From positions 1 to 64,000 of the forward strand of contig JANXNI010000058.1 in NCBI GenBank assembly GCA_025354165.1: a stretch of DNA of 64,000 bases, written 5' to 3'. Each line of letters opens with the position of its first letter. Within the stretch, counting starts at the first letter, position 1. Shown piece after piece: positions 37,043-45,283 of the stretch. This stretch comes from Burkholderiales bacterium. GTDB lineage: Bacteria; Pseudomonadota; Gammaproteobacteria; Burkholderiales; Casimicrobiaceae. Position numbers and translations under genes: made by a program. The notes under the pieces were generated by a model. The model did not search any database. It was not told the DNA's origin and saw only the letters and a list, made by a program, of their open reading frames with translations.

Positions 37043-37980
37043 GCAAGAAGAAAAAGCTGCAAGATGCGCTGCACATTCTGGAAAGCCTGGGCATGCCGAG
37101 GGCGCAGCTTAACGAGCGATCGGCGCTTTGTTTGCTAGCGTTGGTCGATGTCAAACCAACTACGTCGTGGACCGCGTGCAAAGACCCGCTCATCGGTATC
37201 ACGCCGATCATGGATTGGGCGAAGGCTCATTACGGCGTCGACTACGCACCAAACACGCGGGAAACATTTCGCCGACAGTCGATTCATCAGTTTATTGAGG
37301 CAGGTATTTGTCGATACAACCCGGACAAGCCTGACCGACCAGTGAACAGCCCAAAGGCGGTTTATCAGATTGAGCCGACACTGCTGAACGTGCTTCAAGC
37401 CTTCGGCAAACCGCAATACGACGCCTTGTTCAAAACGTTTCTGAGCACCCGACAAAGCTTGACCGAGCGATACGCGAAAGCGCGCGAGATGGTCACGATT
37501 CCGCTCGCGATGAAGGGCGGCAAAACAGTTGCGTTGTCGCCCGGCGATCATTCGGAACTCATTCGCGATATCGTTGAGCAATTCGGCGCTCGCTACACGC
37601 CGGACGGCGAGTTGGCCTACGTTGGCGATACCGGTGACAAGCATGGATATATCGACGACGACTTGTTTCGTAGCCTCGACGTTGAGCTGGACGCGCATGG
37701 CAAGATGCCGGATGTCGTGATCTACATGCGCTCGAAGAATTGGCTGGTCTTGATCGAGTCGGTCACAAGTCACGGCCCCGTTGATTCGAAGCGACAAATT
37801 GAACTGACACGACTGTTCGGCAAATGCAGCGCGGGCTTGATCTTCGTTTCCGCGTTTCCGAATCGCCGAACATTCCTCAAGCACCTCAGCGCGATTGCGT
37901 GGGAGTCGGAAGTGTGGATTGCCGATGCGCCCACGCATCTGATTCATTTCAACGGTACGCGCTTTCTGGGGCCATACTAA
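37039..37980 (+). CDS. BsuBI/PstI family restriction endonuclease
   Basis: The C-terminal 150 residues match the BsuBI/PstI family closely: LSPGDHSELIRDIVEQFGAR, AYVGDTGDKHGYID, the PD-(D/E)xK-like core KMPDVVIYMRSKNWLVLIES with VTSHGPVDSKRQ, and the C-terminal IHFNGTRFLGPY. The N-terminal part is a helical specificity or dimerisation domain. Family members cut CTGCAG, but specificity here is unproven. The GTG start at 37039 overlaps the methyltransferase stop. Length 313 is typical. A coupled pair of this kind is often a mobile addiction-like unit. Confidence 0.92.
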   Translation: MSKKKKLQDALHILESLGMPRAQLNERSALCLLALVDVKPTTSWTACKDPLIGITPIMDWAKAHYGVDYAPNTRETFRRQSIHQFIEAGICRYNPDKPDRPVNSPKAVYQIEPTLLNVLQAFGKPQYDALFKTFLSTRQSLTERYAKAREMVTIPLAMKGGKTVALSPGDHSELIRDIVEQFGARYTPDGELAYVGDTGDKHGYIDDDLFRSLDVELDAHGKMPDVVIYMRSKNWLVLIESVTSHGPVDSKRQIELTRLFGKCSAGLIFVSAFPNRRTFLKHLSAIAWESEVWIADAPTHLIHFNGTRFLGPY

Positions 37981-38013
37981 AGCCCGCCGGGACGCATCAC
38001 CGAACGACGTAGT

Positions 38014-38769
38014 TCACGCCCGAAACGGAATCAAACTCACCGCATCGGTGATGATCGTATCTACGCCCCAACCCCACAATTTCTCCGCCGAATCGGGATC
38101 GTTGCAGGTGTAGCAGGCGACGCGCAGTCCGTTCGCGTGAGCAACGTTGACGATGTCTTGCGTCAACGTTCGCCAGTTGGCGTCCATCGCTATCGCGCCG
38201 ACGGTTTTGCAGCGGGCTAGCCAATCTGCCGGGAGCGGACTGTCGAACAAATGCGCGCGGTCGAATTCGGGCGCGGCGTCGCGGGCGGCGATCAGCGCTT
38301 CGGTGGAGAACGATGAGAGCAGCGGCTTCAGCGCGGCGTGCGCTGGGTCAGTAAACAGGGCTTGCGTTTCGAGCGCGACCGCTGCGCCGGTTTCGCGTTC
38401 GCGGCCGATGCAGGGTTTGATTTCGGTGTTGAGTGTGACGCCGCTCGCGATGCAGAATTTTGCGACGCGCCAGTAAGTTGGGATGGGCTCGCCTGCGTAG
38501 TCCTTTGAATGCCATGAACCGGCGTCCAGCAGCGCGAGTTGATGCCATGTTTTTGCGGCGACGCGTCCGCGTCCGTCAGAACAGCGATTGGTGGTGTCGT
38601 CGTGCATGAGCAAGAGCGTGCCGTCGCCCGAGAGCTTGACGTCGATTTCGGCTGCGCGATAGCCATGCGCGACGCCGAGGCGAATCGCGGCTAACGTGTT
38701 TTCGGGGGCGAGCTTGCCAGCGCCGCGATGGGCGATGGTTTTGGCGTAAGGCCAGGCGGGGATATTCAT
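38014..38769 (-). CDS. ugpQ: Glycerophosphodiester phosphodiesterase
   Basis: UgpQ hydrolyses glycerophosphodiesters to glycerol-3-phosphate and an alcohol. Motifs are AHRGAGKLAPENTLAAI (catalytic His and Glu-Asn-Thr), AEIDVKLSGDGTLLLMHDDT, a Lys-containing LNTEIKP, and the C-terminal WGVDTIITDAV. The length of 251 without a signal peptide fits the cytoplasmic UgpQ type. The ugpBAEC importer lies 3.6 kb away on the same strand, so it probably feeds on imported glycerophosphodiesters. Confidence 0.93.
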   Translation of the reverse strand: MNIPAWPYAKTIAHRGAGKLAPENTLAAIRLGVAHGYRAAEIDVKLSGDGTLLLMHDDTTNRCSDGRGRVAAKTWHQLALLDAGSWHSKDYAGEPIPTYWRVAKFCIASGVTLNTEIKPCIGRERETGAAVALETQALFTDPAHAALKPLLSSFSTEALIAARDAAPEFDRAHLFDSPLPADWLARCKTVGAIAMDANWRTLTQDIVNVAHANGLRVACYTCNDPDSAEKLWGWGVDTIITDAVSLIPFRA

Positions 38770-38787
38770 GGCGCGAGTTTAATCATG

Positions 38788-38852
38788 TGTGGGAGCGGTT
38801 CTGCAGCGATTCTCCAGGGCGACGCATCAATCGCGGCGGAACCGCTCCCACA
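38788..38852. repeat. REP pair upstream of ugpQ
   Basis: TGTGGGAGCGGTTCTGCAGC and the inverted copy GCGGCGGAACCGCTCCCACA are arms of 24 bp with two mismatches. It lies between the ugpQ start and the aldehyde dehydrogenase stop and contains a CTGCAG. Confidence 0.8.
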
Positions 38853-38859
38853 GACGCAG

Positions 38860-40383
38860 CTACAAGTCGAAGCGAATTCCCTGCGCCAACGGCAATTTCG
38901 AGCCGTAGTTAATCGTGTTGGTGGCGCGGCGCATGTACGCCCGCCAGCTATCCGAACCCGATTCGCGGCCGCCGCCGGTTTCCTTTTCGCCGCCAAACGC
39001 GCCGCCGATCTCGGCGCCGCTGGTGCCGATGTTTACGTTCGCGATACCGCAGTCACTGCCTGCGGCAGAGAGGAAGCGCTCCATTTCGCGCAGATCGTTG
39101 GTGAAGATGCACGACGACAGCCCGTGCGCGACGGCGTTGTTGAGTGCGATGGCCTGCTTAACGTCGCCGTCGTACTTGACGATGTAGAGGATCGGCGCGA
39201 ATGTTTCGTGACACATCACATCCGCTTGCGAGGGCATTTCAACGAGGGCAGGATTCACATAAAACGCATCGGCGCCCAGCGCCTCAAGCGTGCGCTCGCC
39301 GCCGACGATTCTTCCGCCCGCATGGCGCGCGGCCACGAGAGCTGTTTGCATCATGTCAAACGCGGCTTTGTCGATCAGCGGCCCGACCAGCGTGCCATCC
39401 TCAAGCGGACTGCCGATCCGCAGCTTGCCGTAAATTGTTTTGAGACGCGATACCAGCGCATCGTAAATCGACGCATGCACAATCAGGCGACGCATCGTGG
39501 TGCAGCGTTGACCCGCAGTGCCGACCGCTGAAAATGTGACGGCGCGTTCAACCATTTCGAGCGTCGCGCTCGGCGCGATGATGGCGGCGTTGTTGCCACC
39601 GAGTTCGAGAATGCTGCGCGCGAATCGTTTGGCGGTCGCTTCGCCGACCATGCGGCCCATGCGCGTAGAGCCCGTCGCGGAAACGAGCGGGATGCGCGCA
39701 TCCGCCGTGAGCGCCGCGCCGACATCCGCTCGCCCGAGCAACACCGCTGACAAATTGTCTGGCGCGGTGTGACCAGCCTCGTGATAGCGCTTCACGGCGC
39801 GATCAAAAATCGCTTGCGTCGCCAGCGCGGTGAGCGGCGCTTTGTCGGATGGTTTCCAGATCGTGCTGTTGCCGCAGACGAGCGCGAGCGTGGCGTTCCA
39901 CGCCCATACCGCGACTGGAAAATTGAACGCGCTGATGATGAGCGTTGGCCCCAGTGGATGCCACGTTTCCATCATGCGATGTTCGGGGCGTTCAGAGGCA
40001 ATCGTGAGGCCGTAAAGTTGGCGCGACAGACCGACAGCGAAGTCGCAGATGTCGATCATCTCCTGCACTTCACCGAGTCCTTCCTGCAGAATTTTCCCCG
40101 ACTCAATCGACACCAGTTTGCCGAGCGCCTGCTTGTGAATGCGTAGCTCCTCACCGAGCAGGCGAACCAGTTCGCCGCGAGCGGGCGCAGGCACCAAGCG
40201 CCACGCCAGAAACGCGTCGCGACTTTGCGCAACCGCGCGTTCGACGTCGCCTGATGAAGCGCATTGCAGCGTTGCGATCACGTCGCCCGTGATCGGCGTG
40301 CGTGCCACGATGGCGTTTCCGGCGACATCGCCGGGCAGCGTGAGACCCAGTTGTTTGCAAAGATCAAGTGCAGTTTGTTTCAT
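38860..40383 (-). CDS. Aldehyde dehydrogenase, AmaB/ALDH7 type
   Basis: ALDH7-type enzymes oxidise alpha-aminoadipic semialdehyde (piperideine-6-carboxylate) in lysine breakdown. I use ATG 40383 (MKQTALDLC). Motifs are ISAFNFPVAVWAWN with VCGNSTIWKPSDKAPL (cofactor region), VSATGSTRMGRMV, the catalytic Glu in ILELGGNNAAI, and the Cys in AGQRCTTMRRL. The GQRCTTxRRL and SGAEIGGAFGGEKETGGGRE patterns mark the ALDH7 subgroup. Length 507. The next gene upstream is a saccharopine dehydrogenase-like enzyme with a divergent Lrp regulator, supporting a lysine role. Substrate by analogy only. Confidence 0.85.
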   Translation of the reverse strand: MKQTALDLCKQLGLTLPGDVAGNAIVARTPITGDVIATLQCASSGDVERAVAQSRDAFLAWRLVPAPARGELVRLLGEELRIHKQALGKLVSIESGKILQEGLGEVQEMIDICDFAVGLSRQLYGLTIASERPEHRMMETWHPLGPTLIISAFNFPVAVWAWNATLALVCGNSTIWKPSDKAPLTALATQAIFDRAVKRYHEAGHTAPDNLSAVLLGRADVGAALTADARIPLVSATGSTRMGRMVGEATAKRFARSILELGGNNAAIIAPSATLEMVERAVTFSAVGTAGQRCTTMRRLIVHASIYDALVSRLKTIYGKLRIGSPLEDGTLVGPLIDKAAFDMMQTALVAARHAGGRIVGGERTLEALGADAFYVNPALVEMPSQADVMCHETFAPILYIVKYDGDVKQAIALNNAVAHGLSSCIFTNDLREMERFLSAAGSDCGIANVNIGTSGAEIGGAFGGEKETGGGRESGSDSWRAYMRRATNTINYGSKLPLAQGIRFDL

Positions 40384-40446
40384 GGCGAATCCAATGGATA
40401 TCAAAGCGTGTTCTGTGTGACGAAGTGTATGGGGCGCACGTTGCTT

Positions 40447-40515
40447 TTGTAGGAGCGACTTGTCGCGGCCCTTCTTCGTTCTCGCAACTGTGGTCGCGGC
40501 AAGCCGCTACTACAA
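40447..40515. repeat. REP pair between the lysine-pathway genes
   Basis: TTGTAGGAGCGACTTGTCGC and the inverted GCGGCAAGCCGCTACTACAA are imperfect complements across about 20 bp. It ends exactly where the next gene's stop codon begins (complement of 40516-40518). Confidence 0.8.
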
Positions 40516-41616
40516 CTACGAAATCGACTCAATACGGCGTGACTGCTCGTACGCGATTCCAAAGCGGTTAGTCAGAAAATCTGGCAGCGCCACCTGCTCC
40601 TGACGAATGAATCCGCTGGTCGGCAATTTGCCAGAACGGAAGAGATCGACCGCCGCACAAATGCCCGCCGCTGTCGTGATCTGGATGGCGGACACCGCTT
40701 CGTCGCTGCCGGTGGCGCGTTGCGCGAAGATCTTGCGGGCAAACACTTCCTGCACGTAAGCGCCTTTGCGCATGCCGCTGACGGTGACGAACACGAGCAC
40801 CACATCCTGCATGGTCGTTGGCACCGATTTGCGCATGATGTCCTTGAGCGCTTCCTGATCGTTCGACAAGCGCAGCTCGGACAACAAAAATTGCATCAGC
40901 GCGCGGTGACCGGGATAACGCACGCTTTTGTAATCAAGGTTGCGCACTTTGCCGTCGAGCGTTTCGCACAAGGTGCCGAGGCCGCCGGACGTGTTGAATG
41001 CTTCGTACTCCACGCCGTCGAGCGAAAAGTGCTCCAGCCCTTCGAGCGGCAGCATCGCGGTGATCGCACCTTCGTGAATCGCCTCGCACGGATGGCAGTA
41101 TTCGTTGATCAGACCGTCCACGCTCCAGGTCAGGTTGTACTTGAGCGCGTTGGTGGGGAAAGCGGGCAGCGCGCCAACACGCATCTTGATTTCGTCGAGG
41201 CTGTCAAAGCCTCGTGCGAGGTGGTTGGCCACGATGCCGATGAACCCTGGCGCGAGACCGCACTGCGGCATGAAGGCAGTTTTCGCACCCTGCGCTAAAC
41301 CCATGATGGCTTTGGTCGCGGCGACGTCCTCGGTGAGATCGAAGTAATGACAACCTGCGCTCTTTGCTGCGGTCGCGATTTTCACGGCGAGGTGATACGG
41401 CAGCGCGTTGATCACGGCGTCGTGACCCTTGAGCGCGCTTTCGAGGGCCGCTGCGTGGGTGGTATCGACGACGCTGGTTTCGACGTTTAAGTGCGCCAGC
41501 TTGTCGAGCGACGTCTGTGATTGGTCGATCACGGTGAGCGAGTAGTCGCCCGTATTGACGAGCAAGTGAGCGATGGTGTGGCCGATGTGCCCGGCGCCGA
41601 GAAGTGCGATTTTCAT
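40516..41616 (-). CDS. Saccharopine dehydrogenase-like / lysine 6-dehydrogenase-type enzyme
   Basis: The N-terminal Rossmann motif MKIALLGAGHIGHTIAHLL binds NAD(P). It is followed by DAVINALPYHLAVKIATAAK and CHYFDLTED, the saccharopine dehydrogenase family signature. QCGLAPGF and the C-terminal catalytic half complete a 366-residue protein of the family's shorter class. With the ALDH7-type enzyme downstream (same strand) and a divergent Lrp regulator, the likely task is oxidation of lysine at C6 to the semialdehyde. The exact reaction is inferred from context. No clear Shine-Dalgarno precedes the ATG. Confidence 0.8.
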   Translation of the reverse strand: MKIALLGAGHIGHTIAHLLVNTGDYSLTVIDQSQTSLDKLAHLNVETSVVDTTHAAALESALKGHDAVINALPYHLAVKIATAAKSAGCHYFDLTEDVAATKAIMGLAQGAKTAFMPQCGLAPGFIGIVANHLARGFDSLDEIKMRVGALPAFPTNALKYNLTWSVDGLINEYCHPCEAIHEGAITAMLPLEGLEHFSLDGVEYEAFNTSGGLGTLCETLDGKVRNLDYKSVRYPGHRALMQFLLSELRLSNDQEALKDIMRKSVPTTMQDVVLVFVTVSGMRKGAYVQEVFARKIFAQRATGSDEAVSAIQITTAAGICAAVDLFRSGKLPTSGFIRQEQVALPDFLTNRFGIAYEQSRRIESIS

Positions 41617-41714
41617 GATGTGCTGCGTGTGGCTCGTTACTTGAATAGGGAAATTTTAGGAAGGAGCGCCGACGATTAATAGGAGCAAAAGCGGCGATAC
41701 GCTTCACTAAATGC

Positions 41715-41730
41715 GACAATTTGTATTGTC
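41715..41730. promoter_or_regulatory. Palindromic operator candidate, Lrp region
   Basis: GACAATTTGTATTGTC is a perfect 6-bp inverted repeat around TTGT in the divergent gap. It covers the farthest-upstream possible ATG (41711) of the Lrp gene, which argues against that start. It is a plausible site for the Lrp-type protein. Confidence 0.5.
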
Positions 41731-41761
41731 AAAAATGCGTTTTGAAGTAGCGGAGGAAAAT

Positions 41762-42247
41762 TTGGTCACCTTAGCCCGAAAAGCATCCGCGCAAGTGGTC
41801 GTCAATGCAAGCCCTGTTCTCGATGCAACGGATCGTGAATTGCTCGCGCTATTGCAGGCCAATGCGCGCGAAAGCGTGACCACGCTCAGCAAGAAACTCG
41901 GCGTCGCGCGAACGACGGTGATCGCTCGCATGGAGCGCCTGCAAACGAGTGGCGTGATTACGGGTTACAGCGTGCGACTCAATCAGGCGACGCTTGAAAA
42001 GAGCCTGCAGGCCTATGTCGGGCTGGCAGTGGAGTCGCGCGCAGGGCGCGAGGTGCTGAAGCGCCTGGCAAAAATGCCGGAGATCAAACTGGTGTGCAGT
42101 GTGAGCGGCGAGTTTGATTACGTGGCGTGGATTCGCGCCGATTCGCCTAATGCGCTGGATCGTCTGCTCGATGAAATCGGCGAGACGGAAGGTGTGAGCA
42201 AGACGACAACGTCGGTAGTGTTGGCGGAGCGAATAAACCGGGGTTAA
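41762..42247 (+). CDS. Lrp/AsnC family transcriptional regulator
   Basis: The HTH domain (LDATDRELLALLQANARESV, then KKLGVARTTVIARMERLQ) is followed by a RAM ligand-binding domain (LQAYVGLAVESRAGREV and VSGEFDYVAWIRA). The frame is open from 41711, with ATGs at 41711 and 41735. I prefer TTG 41762 because GGAGG lies five bases upstream of it, whereas no Shine-Dalgarno precedes either ATG and the operator palindrome overlaps the first. It is divergent from the saccharopine dehydrogenase-like gene, whose expression it probably controls in response to lysine or a related amino acid. Confidence 0.85.
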   Translation: MVTLARKASAQVVVNASPVLDATDRELLALLQANARESVTTLSKKLGVARTTVIARMERLQTSGVITGYSVRLNQATLEKSLQAYVGLAVESRAGREVLKRLAKMPEIKLVCSVSGEFDYVAWIRADSPNALDRLLDEIGETEGVSKTTTSVVLAERINRG

Positions 42248-42259
42248 TTTATCTCGCGG

Positions 42260-42336
42260 CGTCAGGCTCGCCGGGAGGCGGGTATGTCCTCCTACCGCCG
42301 ACTGCCCTGGATTCCCGGCGAACCGAGAATGACGCC
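42260..42336. repeat. Inverted pair of GTCATTC...GGGAATCCAG repeats
   Basis: CGTCAGGCTCGCCGGGAGGC at the left and GGATTCCCGGCGAACCGAGA then ATGACG at the right are imperfect complements, and match the pair at 27546-27650. It fills the gap between the Lrp and ugpC genes, which converge. Confidence 0.65.
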
Positions 42337-42347
42337 ACCTGTACGAG

Positions 42348-43412
42348 CTAAATCCGCTTACCCGTATCAGCATCAAACCAGTGCACGCGCATCGGGTCGA
42401 ATGACAACGGTAGTCGGTCACCAACGCGCGCACCGGTGGCGTTGTCGAGGCGGCAAATGACGCGATAATTTGCAAACTGACCGTAGGCATACGCGTCAGC
42501 GCCCACCCATTCGATCATCTGGATCGCGATGGAGAAGCGCGCTTGCGCTTCGGGAACCAACTGCAAATGCTCCGGGCGAACACCGAGCGCAACGCGCCCA
42601 CCGTTGTCGATGGTGGACGGGAATTCGCCGACGTGGAACATGTCGCCCTGATCGGTTTTGAGCGATTGCCCGGCGCGCACGCCCCAGATCTGGTTCATGG
42701 CGGGCGTGCCGATGAAATTGGCGACGAACAATGACGCGGGGCGTTCGTAGACTTCTTTCGGTGTGCCGACTTGTTCGATGATGCCCGAGTTCATCACCAG
42801 CATGCGATCCGAGAGCGTCATCGCTTCGATCTGGTCATGCGTCACGTAGAGGCTCGTGACTTTCAGTTCCTGATGCAGCTTTTGCATTTCAAGACGCATG
42901 TCGACACGCAGCTTGGCATCGAGATTTGATAACGGCTCATCAAACAAAAATACCTTCGGTTCGCGCACAATCGCGCGGCCCATTGCGACGCGCTGGCGTT
43001 GTCCGCCCGAGAGTTGGCGCGGCGTGCGATCCAGTAGATGGGCAAGCTCCAGAATTTCTGCGGCTTTGGCAACGCGCGCCGAAATATCGGCCTCGCTCAT
43101 CTTGCGAATTTTCAGGCCGTACGACATGTTCTGACGCACCGTCATGTGCGGATACAGCGCGTAGTTCTGGAACACCATCGCGATGTCGCGGTCCTTTGGC
43201 TCCAACTTGTTGACGACCTTGCCATCGATCCAGATTTCGCCACCGGTGATGGGCTCCAGCCCTGCAACCATTCGCAGCAGCGTGGATTTGCCGCAACCCG
43301 ATGGGCCGACAATCACCACGAACTCGCCATCACCAATCGTAAGATCGACGCCGTGAATGACATCCACGTTGCCGTAGGACTTTTTGACTCCTTTGAACTC
43401 GACTTGCGCCAT
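42348..43412 (-). CDS. ugpC: sn-Glycerol-3-phosphate ABC transporter ATPase
   Basis: UgpC powers glycerol-3-phosphate import. Motifs are Walker [18 protein letters not shown] (residues 36-52), the Q-loop [14 protein letters not shown], signature [14 protein letters not shown], Walker [13 protein letters not shown] and the H-loop VTHDQIEAM. The C-terminal ~120 residues form the MalK-type OB domain. Length 354. It starts one base after the ugpE stop as the last gene of ugpB-A-E-C. Assignment to Ugp rather than another sugar importer rests on gene order and the nearby ugpQ. Confidence 0.92.
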   Translation of the reverse strand: MAQVEFKGVKKSYGNVDVIHGVDLTIGDGEFVVIVGPSGCGKSTLLRMVAGLEPITGGEIWIDGKVVNKLEPKDRDIAMVFQNYALYPHMTVRQNMSYGLKIRKMSEADISARVAKAAEILELAHLLDRTPRQLSGGQRQRVAMGRAIVREPKVFLFDEPLSNLDAKLRVDMRLEMQKLHQELKVTSLYVTHDQIEAMTLSDRMLVMNSGIIEQVGTPKEVYERPASLFVANFIGTPAMNQIWGVRAGQSLKTDQGDMFHVGEFPSTIDNGGRVALGVRPEHLQLVPEAQARFSIAIQMIEWVGADAYAYGQFANYRVICRLDNATGARVGDRLPLSFDPMRVHWFDADTGKRI

Positions 43413-43413
43413 C

Positions 43414-44259
43414 TTATTTCTCGCTATCCACTAAACCTTTGACGAACCACTTCTGCATGAAGATCACCACGAGCACTGGCGGCAATAGCGCCAGCATTGC
43501 AGTGGCCATCACCAGATTCCATTCGGTCGCCGCGTCGCCGCCCGAGATCATGCGTTTGATGCCGATCACGACGGTGTACAAACTTTCCTGCGTAGTAATC
43601 AGCAGTGGCCAGAGATACTGATTCCAGCCATAGATAAACAGGATCACGAAGAGCGCTGCGATGTTCGTTTTTGAAAGGGGAAACAGCACGTCTTTGAAGA
43701 AACGCAGCGGGCCTGCGCCATCGATTTTTGCGGCTTCAACCAGTTCATCGGGCATGGTCAAAAAGAACTGCCGGAACAGGAATGTGGCAGTCGCCGACGC
43801 GATCAGCGGCACGGTTAACCCGAAATAACTGTCCAGCAATTTCAGATCAGAAATTACCTGATACGTCGGAAGGATACGCACCTCCACCGGCAGCATCAGC
43901 GTGATGAAAATCAGCCAGAACGCTAGCGTGCGACCCGGAAAACGGAAGTAAACAATCGCGAATGCAGACAGCATCGAGATGACGATTTTGCCCACCGCGA
44001 TCACCAGCGCCATGATGAGGCTGTTGACCATCATGCGGCCGACCTGAGCCGACTGATTGCCTGCGCCGCTGAACAGCACAGTCTTGTAGTTGTTAAGCAG
44101 CTGATCGCCGGGAATCAGCGAAATCGGCGACTGCAACACCTGCTCGGCAGACAGCGTGGAGGCGACAAAAGTCACGTATAAAGGCAAGGCAACAATGACG
44201 ACGCCGATGCACAAAACAAGGTGGGCGAGAAACGTTGAAAACGGTCGGTTTTCAATCAT
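43414..44259 (-). CDS. ugpE: sn-Glycerol-3-phosphate ABC transporter permease
   Basis: This is one half of the membrane channel of the glycerol-3-phosphate importer. About six transmembrane segments are visible, starting with [20 protein letters not shown]. The coupling-helix EAA motif is [20 protein letters not shown] (about 190-210). The first-helix motif and length of 281 match MalG/UgpE proteins. It lies between ugpA (48-bp gap) and ugpC (1 bp). Confidence 0.93.
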   Translation of the reverse strand: MIENRPFSTFLAHLVLCIGVVIVALPLYVTFVASTLSAEQVLQSPISLIPGDQLLNNYKTVLFSGAGNQSAQVGRMMVNSLIMALVIAVGKIVISMLSAFAIVYFRFPGRTLAFWLIFITLMLPVEVRILPTYQVISDLKLLDSYFGLTVPLIASATATFLFRQFFLTMPDELVEAAKIDGAGPLRFFKDVLFPLSKTNIAALFVILFIYGWNQYLWPLLITTQESLYTVVIGIKRMISGGDAATEWNLVMATAMLALLPPVLVVIFMQKWFVKGLVDSEK

Positions 44260-44307
44260 GGTAACGACCTGTGTTTACGGATTTCGACGAGCGATTTACG
44301 ATGTTCA

Positions 44308-45189
44308 TCAATACTGCACTTTGCGCTCGACATAGCGGAATTGCACCACGGTGAGGCCGATCACGATCAGCATCAGCACCACGCTTTGCGCTGCGCTGCC
44401 GCCAAGGTCAAGCCCCTTGAACCCTTCGTTATAGACCTTGTAGACGAGGATTTCGGTTGCACGTCCGGGTCCGCCCTTGGTTGACGCATCGACAATCGCA
44501 AACGTATCGAAAAACGCGTAGACCATGTTCACTACAAACAGGAAAAACGTGGTTGGCGACAACAGCGGAAAGATGATGTCCCAGAAGCGCCGCATCGGGC
44601 TCGCGCCGTCAATCGACGACGCTTCGATCAGTGATTTCGGAATCGATTGCAGCCCGGCGAGGAAGAAAATAAAGTTGTAACTTATCTGCTTCCATACGGC
44701 GGCGACGATGATCAATCCGAGCGCCTGTTTTGAATCGAGAATGTGATCCCAGTGCACGCCGACGAGGCTCAGCCAATGCGTGACGAGCCCGAGCGATGGG
44801 CTCATGAGGAAGGTCCAGAGCACGCCCACGATGGCTGGCGCAACGGCATACGGCGCGATCAAAATGGTTCGGTAAATCGAAGTACCCTTGATCACCTTGT
44901 CGGCCTTGACCGCGAGGAACAATGACAGACTGAGTCCGAGTACGCTGACAGCTGTCGAAAATATCGCCGTGACCTTGAACGATTCGAGGTAGGCATCGTC
45001 GTTGAACAGCGTGATGAAATTGTCGAACCACACAAATGTGGTGCGCTCACCAAACGCATCCTGCACCTGCATCGACTGCCATAGTGCCTGTCCCGCCGGC
45101 CAGAAAAAGAACACCAGCGTAATGGCGATTTGCGGCGCGATCAGCAGATACGGCAGCAGTTTCGAATCGAACCGGACGCGTTTTTCCAC
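44308..45189 (-). CDS. ugpA: sn-Glycerol-3-phosphate ABC transporter permease
   Basis: This is the second channel subunit. The N-terminal transmembrane segment (LLIAPQIAITLVFFFWPAGQ) is followed by five more. The EAA loop is KSLIEASSIDGASPMRRFWD (about 187-206). Length 293 matches MalF-like UgpA. It is separated from ugpB by 94 bp containing a strong GC hairpin. Confidence 0.93.
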   Translation of the reverse strand: MEKRVRFDSKLLPYLLIAPQIAITLVFFFWPAGQALWQSMQVQDAFGERTTFVWFDNFITLFNDDAYLESFKVTAIFSTAVSVLGLSLSLFLAVKADKVIKGTSIYRTILIAPYAVAPAIVGVLWTFLMSPSLGLVTHWLSLVGVHWDHILDSKQALGLIIVAAVWKQISYNFIFFLAGLQSIPKSLIEASSIDGASPMRRFWDIIFPLLSPTTFFLFVVNMVYAFFDTFAIVDASTKGGPGRATEILVYKVYNEGFKGLDLGGSAAQSVVLMLIVIGLTVVQFRYVERKVQY

Positions 45190-45234
45190 GGGACTTTTCT
45201 GCGCTTAAGAGTTAACTTCGATCAGTCTAAATGA

Positions 45235-45261
45235 GAAAGCCCGGCGCGGGGCCGGGCTTTC
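45235..45261 (-). terminator. Intercistronic hairpin between ugpB and ugpA
   Basis: GAAAGCCCGGC and GCCGGGCTTTC make an 11-bp stem. No strong T-run follows in the minus direction (TCATTTAG). It may reduce read-through into ugpA and stabilise the ugpB message, as is common after binding-protein genes. Confidence 0.6.
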
Positions 45262-45283
45262 CTTGTTCAAGCGGTCGTTAAAC

